A program made the translations under genes and the position numbers. The notes beneath the pieces were generated by a model. It saw only the letters and a list, made by a program, of their open reading frames with translations. It did no database searches and was not told the DNA's origin. Shown here piece after piece: positions 13,271 to 23,927 of a stretch of 64,000 nt of DNA (positions are counted from its first letter, which is position 1; each line of letters opens with the position of its first letter). Location of the stretch: positions 26,775,668 through 26,839,667 of the forward strand of contig NC_089234.1 of NCBI RefSeq assembly GCF_963924675.1, written 5' to 3'. This DNA comes from Phocoena phocoena. Taxonomy: Eukaryota; Chordata; Mammalia; Artiodactyla; Phocoenidae.

Positions 13271-13789
13271 TCTTCCCTCCCTTCTTTCTAATAAAGCTGG
13301 AACATGTAATACAAACACAACAGCACTAATTAAGTAGTGATTTCTTTCCTTACTTTGAGATTTTACTTTGTATCTTTTAGAATCTTGAAAGCAGGACTTG
13401 CTTGCTGTCTTTTAGTAAAGGGTAGTAAAGGTGAAGATATAGTAGATACTGGAAGAAATGTTTGTTTCTCTCCTTTTCTCAGTAGACATGACAAGTTATT
13501 ACCCTGTGTCCCAAGCAGTGTACCATGTATTGTCCAGTGGAGCAAGTCAAGGAGACACAGGGGAGATATGGGGGCCTGAAATGGAATGTTCAAATTCTTG
13601 CCCACAGTTTCAAAATTCCGTCCAAATGTGCACTTTCACAAGGGACTTGAGCTCTTCTCCCTACCCCCTACCACTCCAACCCACCCCAAAACTATGCCAT
13701 TCACGTTGCTGCTGAGCTCCCTCATCTCTTACTGCTCCAACTTTCTTCATCCAGAAAGTACTACTGACACTTCCCCTTCAACATTTTTT

Positions 13790-14618
13790 GAATGAAAAAT
13801 TTAAAACATAGAAAAGTTGAATGAATTGTATAATGAACACTCATACACCCGCCACCTAGATTGTACAGTGAACATTTTACTATGTTTGCCTTATCATGCA
13901 TTTAAAGTGAGTTGCAGATATCAGTATACTTCACCTCTAAACAGTTTTGCGTGCATACATATCATTGACTAGAGTATATTGGTTTATGGTTCTTTTTTTT
14001 TAAGAAAAATTTATATACAATGAAATGGTCAAATTTTAAGTTTATCATTTGATACGTTTTTGACAAATGCATACACACTTGCATGACCCAAATTCCTTCA
14101 AGATTTAGATATAAAGTGTTACCCCAGAAAGCTTCTACATATTCTTTCCCAGTCAATTCCCATCTCCACCCTGGTGGTCAACACTGTTCTGATTTTTTTC
14201 ACCATTCATTAGTTATTCTTCTAATCAAACTTCACATAAATGGAATCATACAATATGAACTGTTTTGTGTAAGGTTTCTTTCATTCAGAATGTTTTTGAG
14301 ATTCGCCCACATCATTGTGTGTATCAATAATTCTTTCCTTTTTATTGCTGAGTAGTATTCCATTGTATGAATATGCACCGAAGTGTGTTTATCCATTCTC
14401 CTTTTGATGGATGCCTGGGCTGTTTATAACTTTTGGCTATTATGACTAAAGTTCCTATGAATAGTCTTGAGTAAGCCTTTTGTGGACATATGCTTTCGTT
14501 TCTCTTGGGTAATTGCTAGGTCATAGAATAGGTATGTGTTTGGATTTATAATAAACTGCCAGACCTTTTCCCAGGCTGTACCACGTTCATCTCTCACAAG
14601 GATGTAGGAGAGTTCCTT

Positions 14619-14657
<39 letters not shown>

Positions 14658-15000
14658 GAGGATTTCTTCATATTTTGGGGCTTGTGTATTCATTTTGATG
14701 AGCAGAAAATTTTAATTTTGATAAAATCGAATTTATTGGATTTTTCTTTTATGTTATTGCTTTCTGTGTCTTAAACTGTTGTCTACTTCCTGAGCCACAG
14801 AGATATTTTTATATTTTTTCTTCTAACAGCTTTATAGTTTTAGATTTTATGTTTAAATCTGTGATCTATTTTGAATTAATTTTTCTGTATGGTGTGAGGT
14901 AGGGATTTTTTTTTTTTCCACATGGCTAACCAGTGGTCCCAGTACTCTTCGTCATCCCTTCTCTGTTAGATAGCTTTGGCATCACTATGGACACTCTAAA
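13790..15000 (-). mobile_element. Ancient antisense L1 (L1M-like)
   Basis: A diverged L1 3' region followed by antisense ORF2 sequence: 'gctgagtagtattccattgt', 'tttgatggatgcctgggctg', 'tttatgtttaaatctgtgat'. A CA microsatellite sits inside it at 14622-14655. It ends about 200 bp before exon 2. Confidence 0.65.
14622..14655. repeat. (CA)n microsatellite
   Basis: About 17 CA units inside an old antisense L1. Confidence 0.95.
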
Positions 15001-15203
15001 GGACAGGCTGTTCTCCTTGGCTTTCTTGATTATCCTAGTGTGGAGGGAGAAGAGTTATTTCTTACTTGTCTCCTAACCCGTTCACTTATATTCACATATT
15101 TTCTGGATGTTCTGAGTCCCGACTTGTAAAAAAAAGCCCAGGGAATTTTCTCTGGTTGGCAATGAGTTGTAGTGATTGGATTATCTGCTCTGTCTGGACA
15201 CAG

Positions 15204-15299
15204 GATGGCCAGTGTACCAGTGAAGGAACGGGTGAAGGTATCTCAGAACTGGAGGTTGGGGCGCTGCCGAGAGGGGATTCTGCTGAAGTGGAAATGCAG
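15204..15299 (+). CDS. FBXW4: FBXW4 coding exon 2 (linker between F-box and WD repeats)
   Basis: This internal exon of 96 bp begins after an AG at 15202-15203 and ends at a consensus donor (gtaagt) at 15300. The first G completes a split Leu codon. The reading then gives 31 codons containing VPVKERVKVSQNWRLG and CREGILLKWKC, and the last two bases (AG) join the first T of exon 3 to make Ser. This matches the segment that follows the F-box in mammalian FBXW4. The protein is a substrate-recognition subunit of SCF (SKP1-cullin-F-box) ubiquitin ligases. The F-box itself is in exon 1, outside the window. The human protein, from memory, reads Met-Thr-Ser-Val at the exon start where this one has Met-Ala-Ser-Val. 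The sequence before the acceptor is only moderately pyrimidine-rich. No frameshift or stop is seen. Confidence 0.93.
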
Positions 15300-15534
15300 G
15301 TAAGTAGCCTCTTGACTCTTTCAAAGCTACCTGGGACATTAAAGAATGCTGGGAAATGAAAAATCTAGTCCTAGCTGGAGTATAAATGTGCCTGTCTTGG
15401 GTGATGGGGCACTGGTGATCCTTTAAATACCACAAAAGGGGCATTGGAGGGACAACTTTTTTTCACATTTAAAAAAAGATTATAAAAAATGTAATTTATT
15501 TTAACAGATCCCATATTTTTATGATTATAAGAAT

Positions 15535-15650
15535 AATAAATGTTTATTGTAGAAATTTGAAAACAGAAGAGCTTAAAGAAGAAAATAAAACTTACCTATA
15601 ATCCTACCACTCAGAGGAAACCTCTGTTAATGCACCTCATCAAAAGAAAT
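15535..15650. repeat. Ancient interspersed repeat, copy B
   Basis: It shares 'tattgtagaaatttgaaaac' ... 'aaagaagaaaataaaactta' ... 'taatcctaccactcagagga' with copies at 13.1 and 60.9 kb. The family is unassigned. Confidence 0.45.
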
Positions 15651-16184
15651 AAATGAAGCCAATATTTCAGCTCATCTTGTTTTACAATTTAAAAAAAAAA
15701 TTTTCTACTCTAGAGAGTTACACCTTCACTCTTGGCTTCCTGTAGCCCTCTCCCCTACTTTTATTAAAAAGCAAAATAGGATCTGAAGGTTTGGATATGT
15801 ATGTTACAGGAGGTAGAGCTTGGAAAAAAATGGCAGGAAATTTAGATAATGACTTTGGCACTGCTAATGCCACAAATTTTATACTTCATTGATGCTGAAT
15901 TATTTCATAGTTATTATTTGACTCCCTACCAAAAAAGTGCTCTTTGTTGATTGGTTGGAATGGATAGGGAACATCATGATTCCACATTCCAGCGGACCTG
16001 GACCTGTGCCGATAGGTTCAGGCAGGCTTCTTCATCTGATGACCTTTTTCTCTTGCTTATATACAATTTCTGCTGCTTTCACTGACACGGGTTACTGCAA
16101 ATTATGTGGTGGTGATGATGGTAAAGCAACTACAGGGGAGAAAGATGGATTTGTATGACAAAGGGCTTTACCCTCTGCTTCCCA

Positions 16185-16570
16185 CTTTTGCCTTTTATTA
16201 CCAGAAAGAAGAGTTTATTTCTCTAACAAGGTTTTGTTCCTGACGTCTATTCGGGCTGGTTTCAAGCAATTTGGCAAATAAATACACAAAATGGTTACAA
16301 GGCTGCCCCGCGATTCTCCACTGTTCACCTGACATGAACCTGGTTTCTTGTCCTGGGCAAATGGCTGTTTACCAGATGGCTCTAAACACATGAATTCCAA
16401 ACCCCTCTGTTTGCTGCCCACTTGAGTGTGCCACAAACTCGTGCAAGGGTTGTTGAAGAGGAATGTGCATAATGAATGAGAGTGCAGGCATCTGCACACA
16501 CTCTACACATGTTCCATATAATATTTGCACACGCTTGTAAAAACCTCATGTGCAGAAACTAGATACTACA
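16185..16570. promoter_or_regulatory. Putative conserved non-coding element, intron 2
   Basis: A repeat-free block of even base composition with 'ggcaaataaatacacaaaat' (forkhead-like), 'gaatgtgcataatgaatgag' (POU/homeodomain-like), 'ttcacctgacatgaacctgg' (E-box CACCTG) and CpG-containing 'ctgccccgcgattctcc'. Possibly one of the FGF8-landscape enhancers known from FBXW4 introns. This is inference. Confidence 0.35.
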
Positions 16571-17162
16571 AAGTCCAAGCTGCATTTAATGGTCCATCTT
16601 TGCAGAACTTTTCCACATTCCTATGACACTTGTATTAAGGAGTCTGGGGAAGAAACACAGCCCAGTTTGCTCAGACAGGCTTGGCAGTGGGAGATGGTGT
16701 CTCTATAAATGGGGATGAATCATCTGTCCCTATGCTTTGCTTGGGACCTGGTAGCTCTAGGACCCCTATGTGGTGTAGGACAGGCTGCTGGGATGTACCT
16801 TGTGCAAGGGGCTTAGTCCCCACCAGAGAGCATGGTGTCTGGCAGAGTCTTCTTTCTTCTTAAGGCTCACTCTGTGCCATGGGACTGACCTGTGGTTTCT
16901 AACCTTTTTTCCTCCTGCCAGTTTGTAGAGGGAATCTTTAACTATTTGTATATTTCTTTTATCAGCTGCCTGTGAGAGCCAACTATTTCTCTGTAGTCTC
17001 TGAACTGTAGTAGACTGCTCTGGAGCTATGTTTTTCCATTGCCACACTTACCCTCTAATACAGAAATGTAGGTATCCTCTGTGAGGATCTAGGAATTTAA
17101 TCAGTACATTAGCATCCTTTCCTAAATGGCTTTATTCCTTTCACTTAAAAATGGCCCTTTTG

Positions 17163-17473
17163 GGCTTCGCTGGTGGCGCAGTGGTTAGGAATCTGCCTGC
17201 CAATGCAGGGGACACGGGTTCAAGCCCTGGCCCAGGAAGATCCTACATGCTGCACCACAACTACTGAGCCTGAGCTCTAGAGCCTGCAAGCCACAACTAC
17301 TGAGCCCACGTGCCACAACTACTGAAGCCTGCATGCCTAGAGCCTGTGCTCTGCAACAAGAGAAGCCATGACAATGAGAAGCTCGTGCACTGCAACGAGG
17401 AGTAGCCCCCACTCACTGCAACTGGAGAAAGCCCGTGCACAGCAACGAAGACCTAACACAGCCAAAAAAAAAA
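17163..17473 (+). mobile_element. CHR-type tRNA-derived SINE
   Basis: A forward copy starting 'ggcttcgctggtggcgcagt' with B box 'gggttcaagccc' and a short poly(A). A 10-bp duplication (ggcccttttg) is at 17153-17162 and 17474-17483. It lies in FBXW4 intron 2. Confidence 0.92.
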
Positions 17474-17764
17474 GGCCCTTTTGCTCTAGTAAGACAAGGG
17501 AATGGGACTTCCCTGGGCTCACTCTTTTCCTTTCTCTATCACACCCTAAATGATCTATTGGGAAAGAGGTGTGTATGGAGGTCCTGGAACCTTGAAACTT
17601 ATCACTTAAACTTCAGATCAGTGAGGACACAGAATGAAAAAATTACTTCATCTGGGTGGAAGCTTTCTTTTTGCCCTTCCCCACCCCTCAATCATTGCAT
17701 TTTCGTTGCTCTGCCTACCCACAAGAAGTATAGGTAGCCAGTAATTCAAGCCTTAAGCATTCTC

Positions 17765-17767
17765 TAT

Positions 17768-17798
<31 letters not shown>

Positions 17799-17906
17799 GG
17801 CCGCACCACGGGCAACTTGCAGGATAGTTCCCTGACCAGTTATTGAACCCAGGGCCATGGCAGTGAAAGCGCTGAGTCCTAACCACTGGACCGCCAGGGA
17901 AATCCC
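17765..17906 (-). mobile_element. Short tRNA-derived SINE (Bov-tA/CHR clade) with (TTTA)n tail
   Basis: A reverse copy of about 140 bp: (ATTT)n tail on the left, then 'ggccgcacca' and the tRNA-like end 'ccactggaccgccagggaaa'. A 10-bp duplication (aagcattctc) is at 17755-17764 and 17907-17916. The 5' end of the element contains GGGAAATCCC (17897-17906). Confidence 0.88.
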
Positions 17907-18145
17907 AAGCATTCTCCATTTAAAAGTGATATTTAATTGGTCTTTTATTCTGACTTTCTTTTAGAAAGTCCAAAGAAGATTAGGTCACCACAAAGCTCAA
18001 TCACTCTAGTTTTCTAAAGGTAGCCTAAGGGTAGGTAGTTTTGAAGGAGGGGAGTGAGGTATAGACTTAACCTTGCAGGTTATTGCTAAGTTGGGGATTG
18101 GTCAGCCTCTCTGGAGTTTGAAGTTGAATTTTCATGCTATATCTT

Positions 18146-18515
18146 CTTTTTTTTTTTTTTGAGGAGGTTTCTTCTTTTTTTAAAAAATTAATTAATTAAT
18201 TTTTGGCTTCTTTGCTGCGCGTGGGCTTTCTCTAGTTGCGGTGAGCGGGGGCTACTCTTCGTTGTGGTGCGTGGGCTTCTCATTGCAGTGGCTTCTCTTG
18301 TTTCAGAGCACAGGCTTTAGGTGTGTGGGCTTCAGTAGTAGTGGCATGCGGGCTCAGTAGTTGTGGCTTGTGGGCTCTAGAGTGCAGGCTCAGTAGTTGT
18401 GGCGCACAGGCTTAGCGGCTCTGCGGCACTTGGGATCTTCCCAGACCAGGGCTCGAACCCGTGTCCCCTGCATTGGCAGGCGGATTCTTAACCACTGCCC
18501 CACCAAGGAAGTCCC
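18146..18515 (-). mobile_element. CHR-type SINE immediately upstream of exon 3
   Basis: A reverse copy with a long T/TTAA tail on the left and the tRNA-like end at the right. A perfect 15-bp duplication (ttcatgctatatctt) is at 18131-18145 and 18516-18530. The element ends 49 bp before the first base of exon 3, so it abuts the branch-point region of intron 2. Confidence 0.93.
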
Positions 18516-18564
18516 TTCATGCTATATCTTGATGATCCTTAAATTTTGTTTTCCATCTCTGCAG

Positions 18565-18750
18565 TCAGATGCCCTGGATGCAGCTAGAGGGTGATTCTCT
18601 GTACATATCCCAGGCTAATTTCATCCTGGCCTATCAGTTCCGCCCAGATGGTGCCAGCTTGAACCGGAGGCCCCTGGGAGTCTTTGCTGGGCATGATGAG
18701 GACGTTTGCCACTTCGTGCTGGCCAACTCGCATATTATCAGTGCAGGAGG
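18565..18750 (+). CDS. FBXW4: FBXW4 coding exon 3 (WD repeat 1)
   Basis: This 186-bp internal exon follows the acceptor ttttccatctctgcag and ends at the donor gtaagt at 18751. Its first base completes the Ser codon split with exon 2. It then encodes QMPWMQLEGDSLYISQ, a stretch with ILAYQFRPDGASLNRRPLG, and the first WD repeat, recognisable from VFAGHDEDVCHFVLANSHI and ending SAGG. The Gly-His near its start and the following Asp are the usual WD40 signature positions. The last two bases (GG) are completed by exon 4 to a Gly codon. The frame is open throughout. A Gly in LEGDSLY is where I recall Asp in human. An antisense CHR SINE ends 49 bp upstream of the exon. Confidence 0.96.
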
Positions 18751-19186
18751 GTAAGTGCTGCAGGCTTCTCCTTCCTTCCTCCTCCTCAGTATTCTTCAGA
18801 GACCTTCTGCTTGCCTCTGACTTTTCTGTCTCAACTCCAAAGGGATGAGTAGGGAGACTAGAAGAAGGGGTAATGTTTTTTTCCATTTAAAGCAGGTACT
18901 TCATAGGGTTAGCTGGAGAAGGAAAACAGGAAGAGCCTTTAATGAAAAGTGAAACTGGTTTTGATACGCTCATGTGGGAGATTTGTTTTGTCTCTCAGCT
19001 CTCTTCAGCCCCAAGTATACTGAAGAAGTAAAGGTATCTAGAAACTCAGCACCTTATTGGGCTGAATTGTATAAAGCTTAGCAAATTTGGAAGTCATTGG
19101 AGACTCCGGCTGTTTCTCTAGACTTGTTCTTTTCCTACAGAGAGAATAACTGGCTCTCGGGGGTTGGCTTCTTATTTCTCTTGTAG
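18751..19186 (+). other. FBXW4: FBXW4 intron 3
   Basis: A short intron of 436 bp, bounded by gtaagt and a pyrimidine-rich acceptor ending ttctcttgtag. I see no mobile element or other feature in it. Confidence 0.9.
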
Positions 19187-19319
19187 AGATGGGAAGATCG
19201 GCATTCATAAGATTCATAGCACCTTCACTGTCAAGTACTCAGCCCATGAACAGGAGGTGAACTGTGTGGATTGCAAAGGGGGCATCATTGTCAGTGGCTC
19301 CAGAGACAGGACGGCCAAG
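19187..19319 (+). CDS. FBXW4: FBXW4 coding exon 4 (WD repeat 2)
   Basis: This 133-bp internal exon follows ttctcttgtag. Its first A completes the Gly codon from exon 3, and the reading is then DGKIGIHKIHSTFTVKYSAH followed by EQEVNCVDCKGGIIVSGSRD and RTAK. This closes WD repeat 1 (DGKIGIHKI) and forms most of WD repeat 2: Ala-His near the start, SGSRDRT before strand d, with the Trp of the WD dipeptide supplied by exon 5. It ends in phase 0 at the donor gtgagg. The frame has 44 intact codons with no stop. The match to mammalian FBXW4 is essentially complete from memory. The AG at 19187-19188 region offers no better start because only 19187 keeps the Gly-Asp-Gly frame. Confidence 0.96.
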
Positions 19320-19654
19320 GTGAGGTGGTCTCCCCCTTACATACTGTTATTTCCTACTGTCTATAGGGAGTGGGGTGGGAGAGGGTGGATAGGACCTTGA
19401 GTCTCAGGATTGGCTGAGGGCACTGAGTTGGGGCAGTGGGGGAAACGACACAATAAAGAACTCACTTATGTGCCTCTGGCATGCAGCTTGCCATGCCAGG
19501 CTATGTCCCTGCCAGCTGGCCTGGGAAAGGAGTGGACAGTGGCTGGGAAGCTTGCCACTCACTTGAAATGTGGCGTGAACTCAAAAACAGAGGGCCTGGC
19601 CAGCTTTTCCTCCCTGAGCTGAGTTTCCTCAAGTTTGTGGGTTGAGTTCTAACC

Positions 19655-19925
19655 CCAATATTTTATTTTAAAATCTCCCTCCTTTTGCTCGCTCTCTGTT
19701 TGAGAAGGTTAATTTTTTACCACCTTGTTTATAAGCAATCGGGCTGATAATTAAAATGTGTTTTTACTGCTTCTCTGGAGAGTGATGTGGTCAGTAAGCA
19801 GTGGAAAGACGACTAGAGGAGGGCATTGTTTGTTGTGTCATTGCCAAGTTGCCTGGTCTAAAGTCAGACATCTGCCAAGGCCCAACAGAATGAGACTGAT
19901 AAAGTAGTGTAACCCCTGCTTTATG
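19655..19925. promoter_or_regulatory. Putative conserved non-coding element, intron 4
   Basis: A repeat-free block about 340 bp after exon 4 with 'cttgtttataagcaatcggg', 'gctgataattaaaatgtg' (homeodomain TAATTA) and 'gggcattgtttgttgtgtca' (SOX/forkhead-like). Confidence 0.38.
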
Positions 19926-20524
19926 GACTCAGCTCCTCCACGTCTGGGTCAAATAGGCTTTCACCCATGAGGCAGAGAAGAACTTTCTCCATCCCTGTGT
20001 CCAGTAGCCCTTGCCAGGACCCACACATGCCTGATCCTTTGAGACTGCTGTGGGAACTTGGCTGATAATTCAGCTGATGGTGCAGGAAGCTCGATAGGTT
20101 CTTGCTTGTGTGTTTCCCAGCATCTGGAGACTCCACAGTGCTAATAGGAGCAAAATGCTTGACCATGTCAGCAAATGGGACTCTAGGACACATAAGGAGG
20201 GGACTCAGGAGAGAGAAGTTGCAATCTTTACTAACTTTTCTGGCTCCATGTTCCCTCTAGTGATTACACCTTCATGTGAAAATGTTGCTAATTTATGTAA
20301 AAAGAAGGACTAAATATGTTCCTTTGTATTTATGGAAGTTTCTCCTCCCTTTGCTTATTTTTTCCTTACACTTTGTATTTTGTCAGAGAGACATGTGCGT
20401 CAGCACAGGGAGCCTGAGAAAAATTCAGAAATCCTTCTTCTTCTTTTTTTTTTTTAATTTAAAACAACAAATTTATTACCTCCCAGTTCTGGAGGCCAGA
20501 AATCTAAAATCAAGGCTTCTTCTT

Positions 20525-20765
20525 TTTAATTAGTTTTTATTGGAGTATAGTTGCTTTACAATATTACGTTAAGTTTCTGCTATACAGCAAAGTGAATCAG
20601 CTATACGTATACACATATCCCCTCTTTTTTAGATTTCCTACCCATTTAGGTCACCACAGAGCATTGAGTAGAGTTCCCTGTGCTATATAGTAGGTTCTCA
20701 TTAGTTATCTATTTTATACATAGTAGTGTATGTATGTCAATCCCAATCTCCCAATTCATCTCACC
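20525..20765 (-). mobile_element. Truncated cetartiodactyl L1 3' end
   Basis: An antisense L1 3' UTR ('tattggagtatagttgcttt', 'cagcaaagtgaatcagctat', 'gtagagttccctgtgctata'). It is 5'-truncated within the 3' UTR and more diverged than the copies at 51.4 and 61.3 kb. Confidence 0.8.
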
Positions 20766-22194
20766 CCAGAAAATCTTTTGAACCAACATGGAAACTGTAT
20801 TTCCTATCTCTTGCTTCCGAATCCCCCACCCCATACTTACTTCAGGTTTCTGATTGGTCACTGTCTCTGTACCATTCCTTGTAAAGAGACCAACCTTAAC
20901 TTGCTATACTGCTCAGAAGTCAATTTGCACAGAAACCTTTTGTGCATGTGGGACCTAGATATTCTCATCTCATTCTAGCATTTTCTAGCATTTCACAGCT
21001 TCAAGCTTCCCCGTGAAGCCTTCAGTGACATCTCTTCTATCCATTTCTCTGTGGTATGACACCCAGAGCAGTATACAGCTAAACTTTATGACCACAGGTG
21101 GCAATTCAGGGCTATAGACTGCTTACAGTTGAAGATTGACAGCAATTTTATTTAGGATATTGGGTTAGTTTCATGTTTTAAGTCCAATTATTTACTGGTT
21201 TAGAGTTTTTAAGCATTAAAATTGGTACTTTCTAATTCTAAAATTGTCACTGCAGTAGATCCTATTCCTTTTGAGGATTTCTTTTTAGTCAGTGACAGAA
21301 TTCTCCCCCCTGGTTCTTCAACTCCAGGAAGCTAGTCAGCTGTTTTGCGATTTCCCAGTGACCTCCAGGCCAGCTCATCTTTCTGGCTTTCTGGATGCTG
21401 CTTCTGTTCCCTCCTTCTATTGTTGTCTTTGCATTTAGCCGTCTTCATCTTCCTGGACCCTGTTCACATTACCCACATTTAGTCTTTTATAACTGACTTT
21501 CCATTTCTTTTTGGTGGCATCTGTAATTCTCCAGCTGCTTGTACAGGTTTCTAATACCTGAACCTACATAAGAACTTAGTCACGTTTGTCTGTAAACATC
21601 TATAGCCTGTTTTTTGGGAGTTCCCCAAAATGGACTATGTTTTAGGAAAGAGATTTATTGGGGTGAAGGGAAACAAAACATTTTCTTTGGAAAACTTCTG
21701 AGCTAGGGACTGCCCAGAGAGCTTCCTTCCCCTGCCCCCAATCCTAGTTTCAGATTTACTGTGACTTAGCTTGGATTGCCCCTCTGGGCTTTGGTGAGGC
21801 TGGCCTCATCCTGAGATGTGATAGGATGGTAGCTTACATTCTTGCTGGGCCTGGGCCAGGTCTGATCATTCCTTCATTTTTTTCCGTTTTCTTTATTCTT
21901 TCTTTCATTCTGATAAGTGCTTACTGTATGCGAGGCTTCAAAGGGGAAGAAGATACAGCCTTTCCTTAAGGGGAGTTGAGACTGCATGCACTAGCTATGA
22001 AGCTATGAAGCTGGTTGGAAGTGGTCAGGACTATGAAGTTTAAGGCTCTAGGGAAAGGGCCAGAAAGTTTGGAGGGTGGAGAGATCACATTTGACTTGGA
22101 AGGGGAGATTTTATAAAGGAGGGAACATTTGAACTGTTGTTTTTTTTTTCTTTTAGGTGTTTTTCAGTGCATAGGTTTGCTTTTTATGTTTTAT

Positions 22195-22285
22195 AATAAC
22201 ATAGAATGTAACCAGGCCCTGTGCTAATAAGCACTTTACATTTATTCATTTCCTCATTCTATCCTTTAGGGTAATTTTTCCCCAC
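22195..22285 (-). mobile_element. MIR fragment
   Basis: Antisense MIR end: 'ccaggccctgtgctaataag', 'cactttacatttattcattt'. It ends where the L1 at 22310 begins. Confidence 0.5.
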
Positions 22286-22309
22286 ATAATCATGGTCATA
22301 ATATATCTA

Positions 22310-23158
22310 TTTTATAAATGAATTTTTATTGGAGTATAGTTGATTTACAATGTTGTATTAGTTCCTGCTGTACAGCAAAGTGAATCAGTTATACATATAC
22401 ATATATCCACTCTTTTTTAGATTCTATTCCCATATAGGTCATTACAGAGTATTGAGTAGAGTTCCCTGTGCTCTACAGTAGGTTCTTATTAGTTATTTAT
22501 TTTATATAGTAGTGTGTATATGTCAATCTTAATCTCTTAATTTATCCCTCTCCTGCCTTCCCCCTTGGTAACCATAAGTTTGTTTTCTATATCTGTGACT
22601 CTATTTCTGTTTTGTAAAGAGGTTCATTTGTACCATTTTTTTAGATTCCACATACAAGAAATATCATATGATATTTGTCTTTCTCTGTCTGACTTACTTC
22701 ACTCAGTATGACAATCTCTAGGTCCATCCATGTTGCTGCAAATGGCATTATTTTGTTCTTTTTTTATGGCTGAGTAATATTCCATTGTATATATGTACCA
22801 CATCTTTATCAATTCCTCCGTGAACGGATATTTAGGTTGCTTCCATATCCTGGCTATTGTAAATAGTGCTAAATAGAACATTGGGGTACATGTATCTTTT
22901 AGAATTATGGTTTTCTCTGGATATATGCCCCAGGAGTGGGATTGCTGGATCATATGGTAGTTCCATTTTTAGTTTTCTAAGGAACCTCCATACTGTTCTG
23001 CATAGTGGCTGTACCAATTTACATTCCCACCAACAGTGTAGGAGGGTTCCCTTTTCTCTACACCCCTTCCAGCATTTATTGTTTGTAGATATTTTTGATG
23101 ATGGTCATTCTGACCTGTGTGAGGTGATATCTCATTGTAGTTTTGATTCGTATTCATA
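22310..23158 (-). mobile_element. 5'-truncated L1 with ORF2 C-terminus
   Basis: An antisense L1 3' UTR (22310-22560), then the ORF2 C-terminal coding region in reverse. On the minus strand, frames over 22699-22953 and nearby read EELIKMWYIYTMEYYSAIKK, the characteristic L1 ORF2 end. Stops and frameshifts make it non-functional. It has no intact 5' end. Confidence 0.88.
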
Positions 23159-23334
23159 ATATATCTTATATACCCAATATACCCTGCTGTGTCTACTTTA
23201 TTTTATAAGGTTTTCCATTATTATTGCAAATTACTTGTGTCATCTTTAATGGCTTCACAATGGACTTACCATAATTTAGTTACTATTTTTCCTATTGGTG
23301 GATGTTTGTATCTATTTCTTTCTTATAGTAATAA

Positions 23335-23580
23335 GGACCACCATTATTGATGCCTAATGTCTGCCAAATACTGTGCTTCTGTGCTGGGTGCTTTACACTT
23401 ATCTTCATTTTTCCACACTGCAACCCTAAAAGATAGGCATTATTTCCCATTTTATACATGAGGAAACTGAGGCTAACAAGTTATAAAATATCCCTAACAT
23501 CAGAGATAAATAAGTAGCAACTGGGGTTCAAACCCAGATTTGTCTAATCCTAAAGCCCACGTATGCTTTCTGCTATTGCA
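23335..23580 (-). mobile_element. MIR, nearly full
   Basis: Antisense MIR: 'gtgctgggtgctttacactt', 'tttatacatgaggaaactga', 'ggggttcaaacccagatttg'. Confidence 0.75.
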
Positions 23581-23718
23581 GGCTGCAGGGAATATTTTTA
23601 TCATTTAGGTTTTTCTTCGTTTTAGGATTATTTTCTTAGGATAGAGTCTCAGCAATAGAATTACTGAGTCGAAGGCTTTGGTTATTTTAAGGATCTTGAT
23701 ACATATTGCCAACTGCTT

Positions 23719-23927
23719 GTGTGTGTGTGGAGTGGGGGGTACGTGGGCCTCTCACTGCTGTGGCCTCTCCAGTTGCGGAGCACAGGCTCCGGACGCACAG
23801 GCCCAGCGGCCATGGCTCACGGGCCCAGCCATTCCGCGGCATGTGGGATCCTCCCGGACCGGGGCACGAACCCGTGTCCCCTGCACCGGCAGGCAGACTC
23901 TCAACCACTGCGCCACCAGGGAAGCCC
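23719..23927 (-). mobile_element. Cetacean-type short CHR SINE
   Basis: A reverse copy of about 200 bp: tail replaced by (GT)n and 'gtggagtgggg', then the 'acgtgggcctctcactgctg' body and the 'ccaccagggaagccc' end. An 11-bp duplication (gccaactgctt) is at 23708-23718 and 23928-23938. This subfamily marks the genome as cetacean. Confidence 0.92.

Larger units (their letters stand above)
1..15203 (+). other. FBXW4: FBXW4 intron 1 (3' part)
   Basis: This is non-coding sequence up to the acceptor of exon 2. I see no CpG-rich promoter and no F-box coding exon, so exon 1 and the promoter lie upstream of the window. The content is an old antisense L1 near 0.7-2.1 kb, MIR pieces, CA/GT microsatellites, two full CHR SINEs (6.3 and 12.4 kb), an old antisense L1 at 13.8-15.0 kb and one putative conserved block near 10.3 kb. 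The stretches 2.1-2.7, 3.0-6.0, 6.7-9.0 and 9.3-10.3 kb show only AT-rich unique sequence with no supported feature. The intron identity follows from the phase and content of exon 2. Confidence 0.85.
15300..18564 (+). other. FBXW4: FBXW4 intron 2
   Basis: A 3.3-kb intron bounded by gtaagt and ctctgcag. It holds an old repeat piece at 15.53 kb, AT-rich unique sequence, a block rich in developmental-factor motifs at 16.19-16.57 kb, and three tRNA-derived SINEs (17163-17473, 17765-17906, 18146-18515). The last SINE leaves only a short native stretch before exon 3. No exon-like open frame with splice sites is seen inside. Confidence 0.85.

Noticed and set aside
1..15203. Search for FBXW4 exon 1, promoter and CpG island
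   Set aside because: No CpG-dense stretch and no F-box coding frame were seen, so exon 1 is placed upstream of the window.
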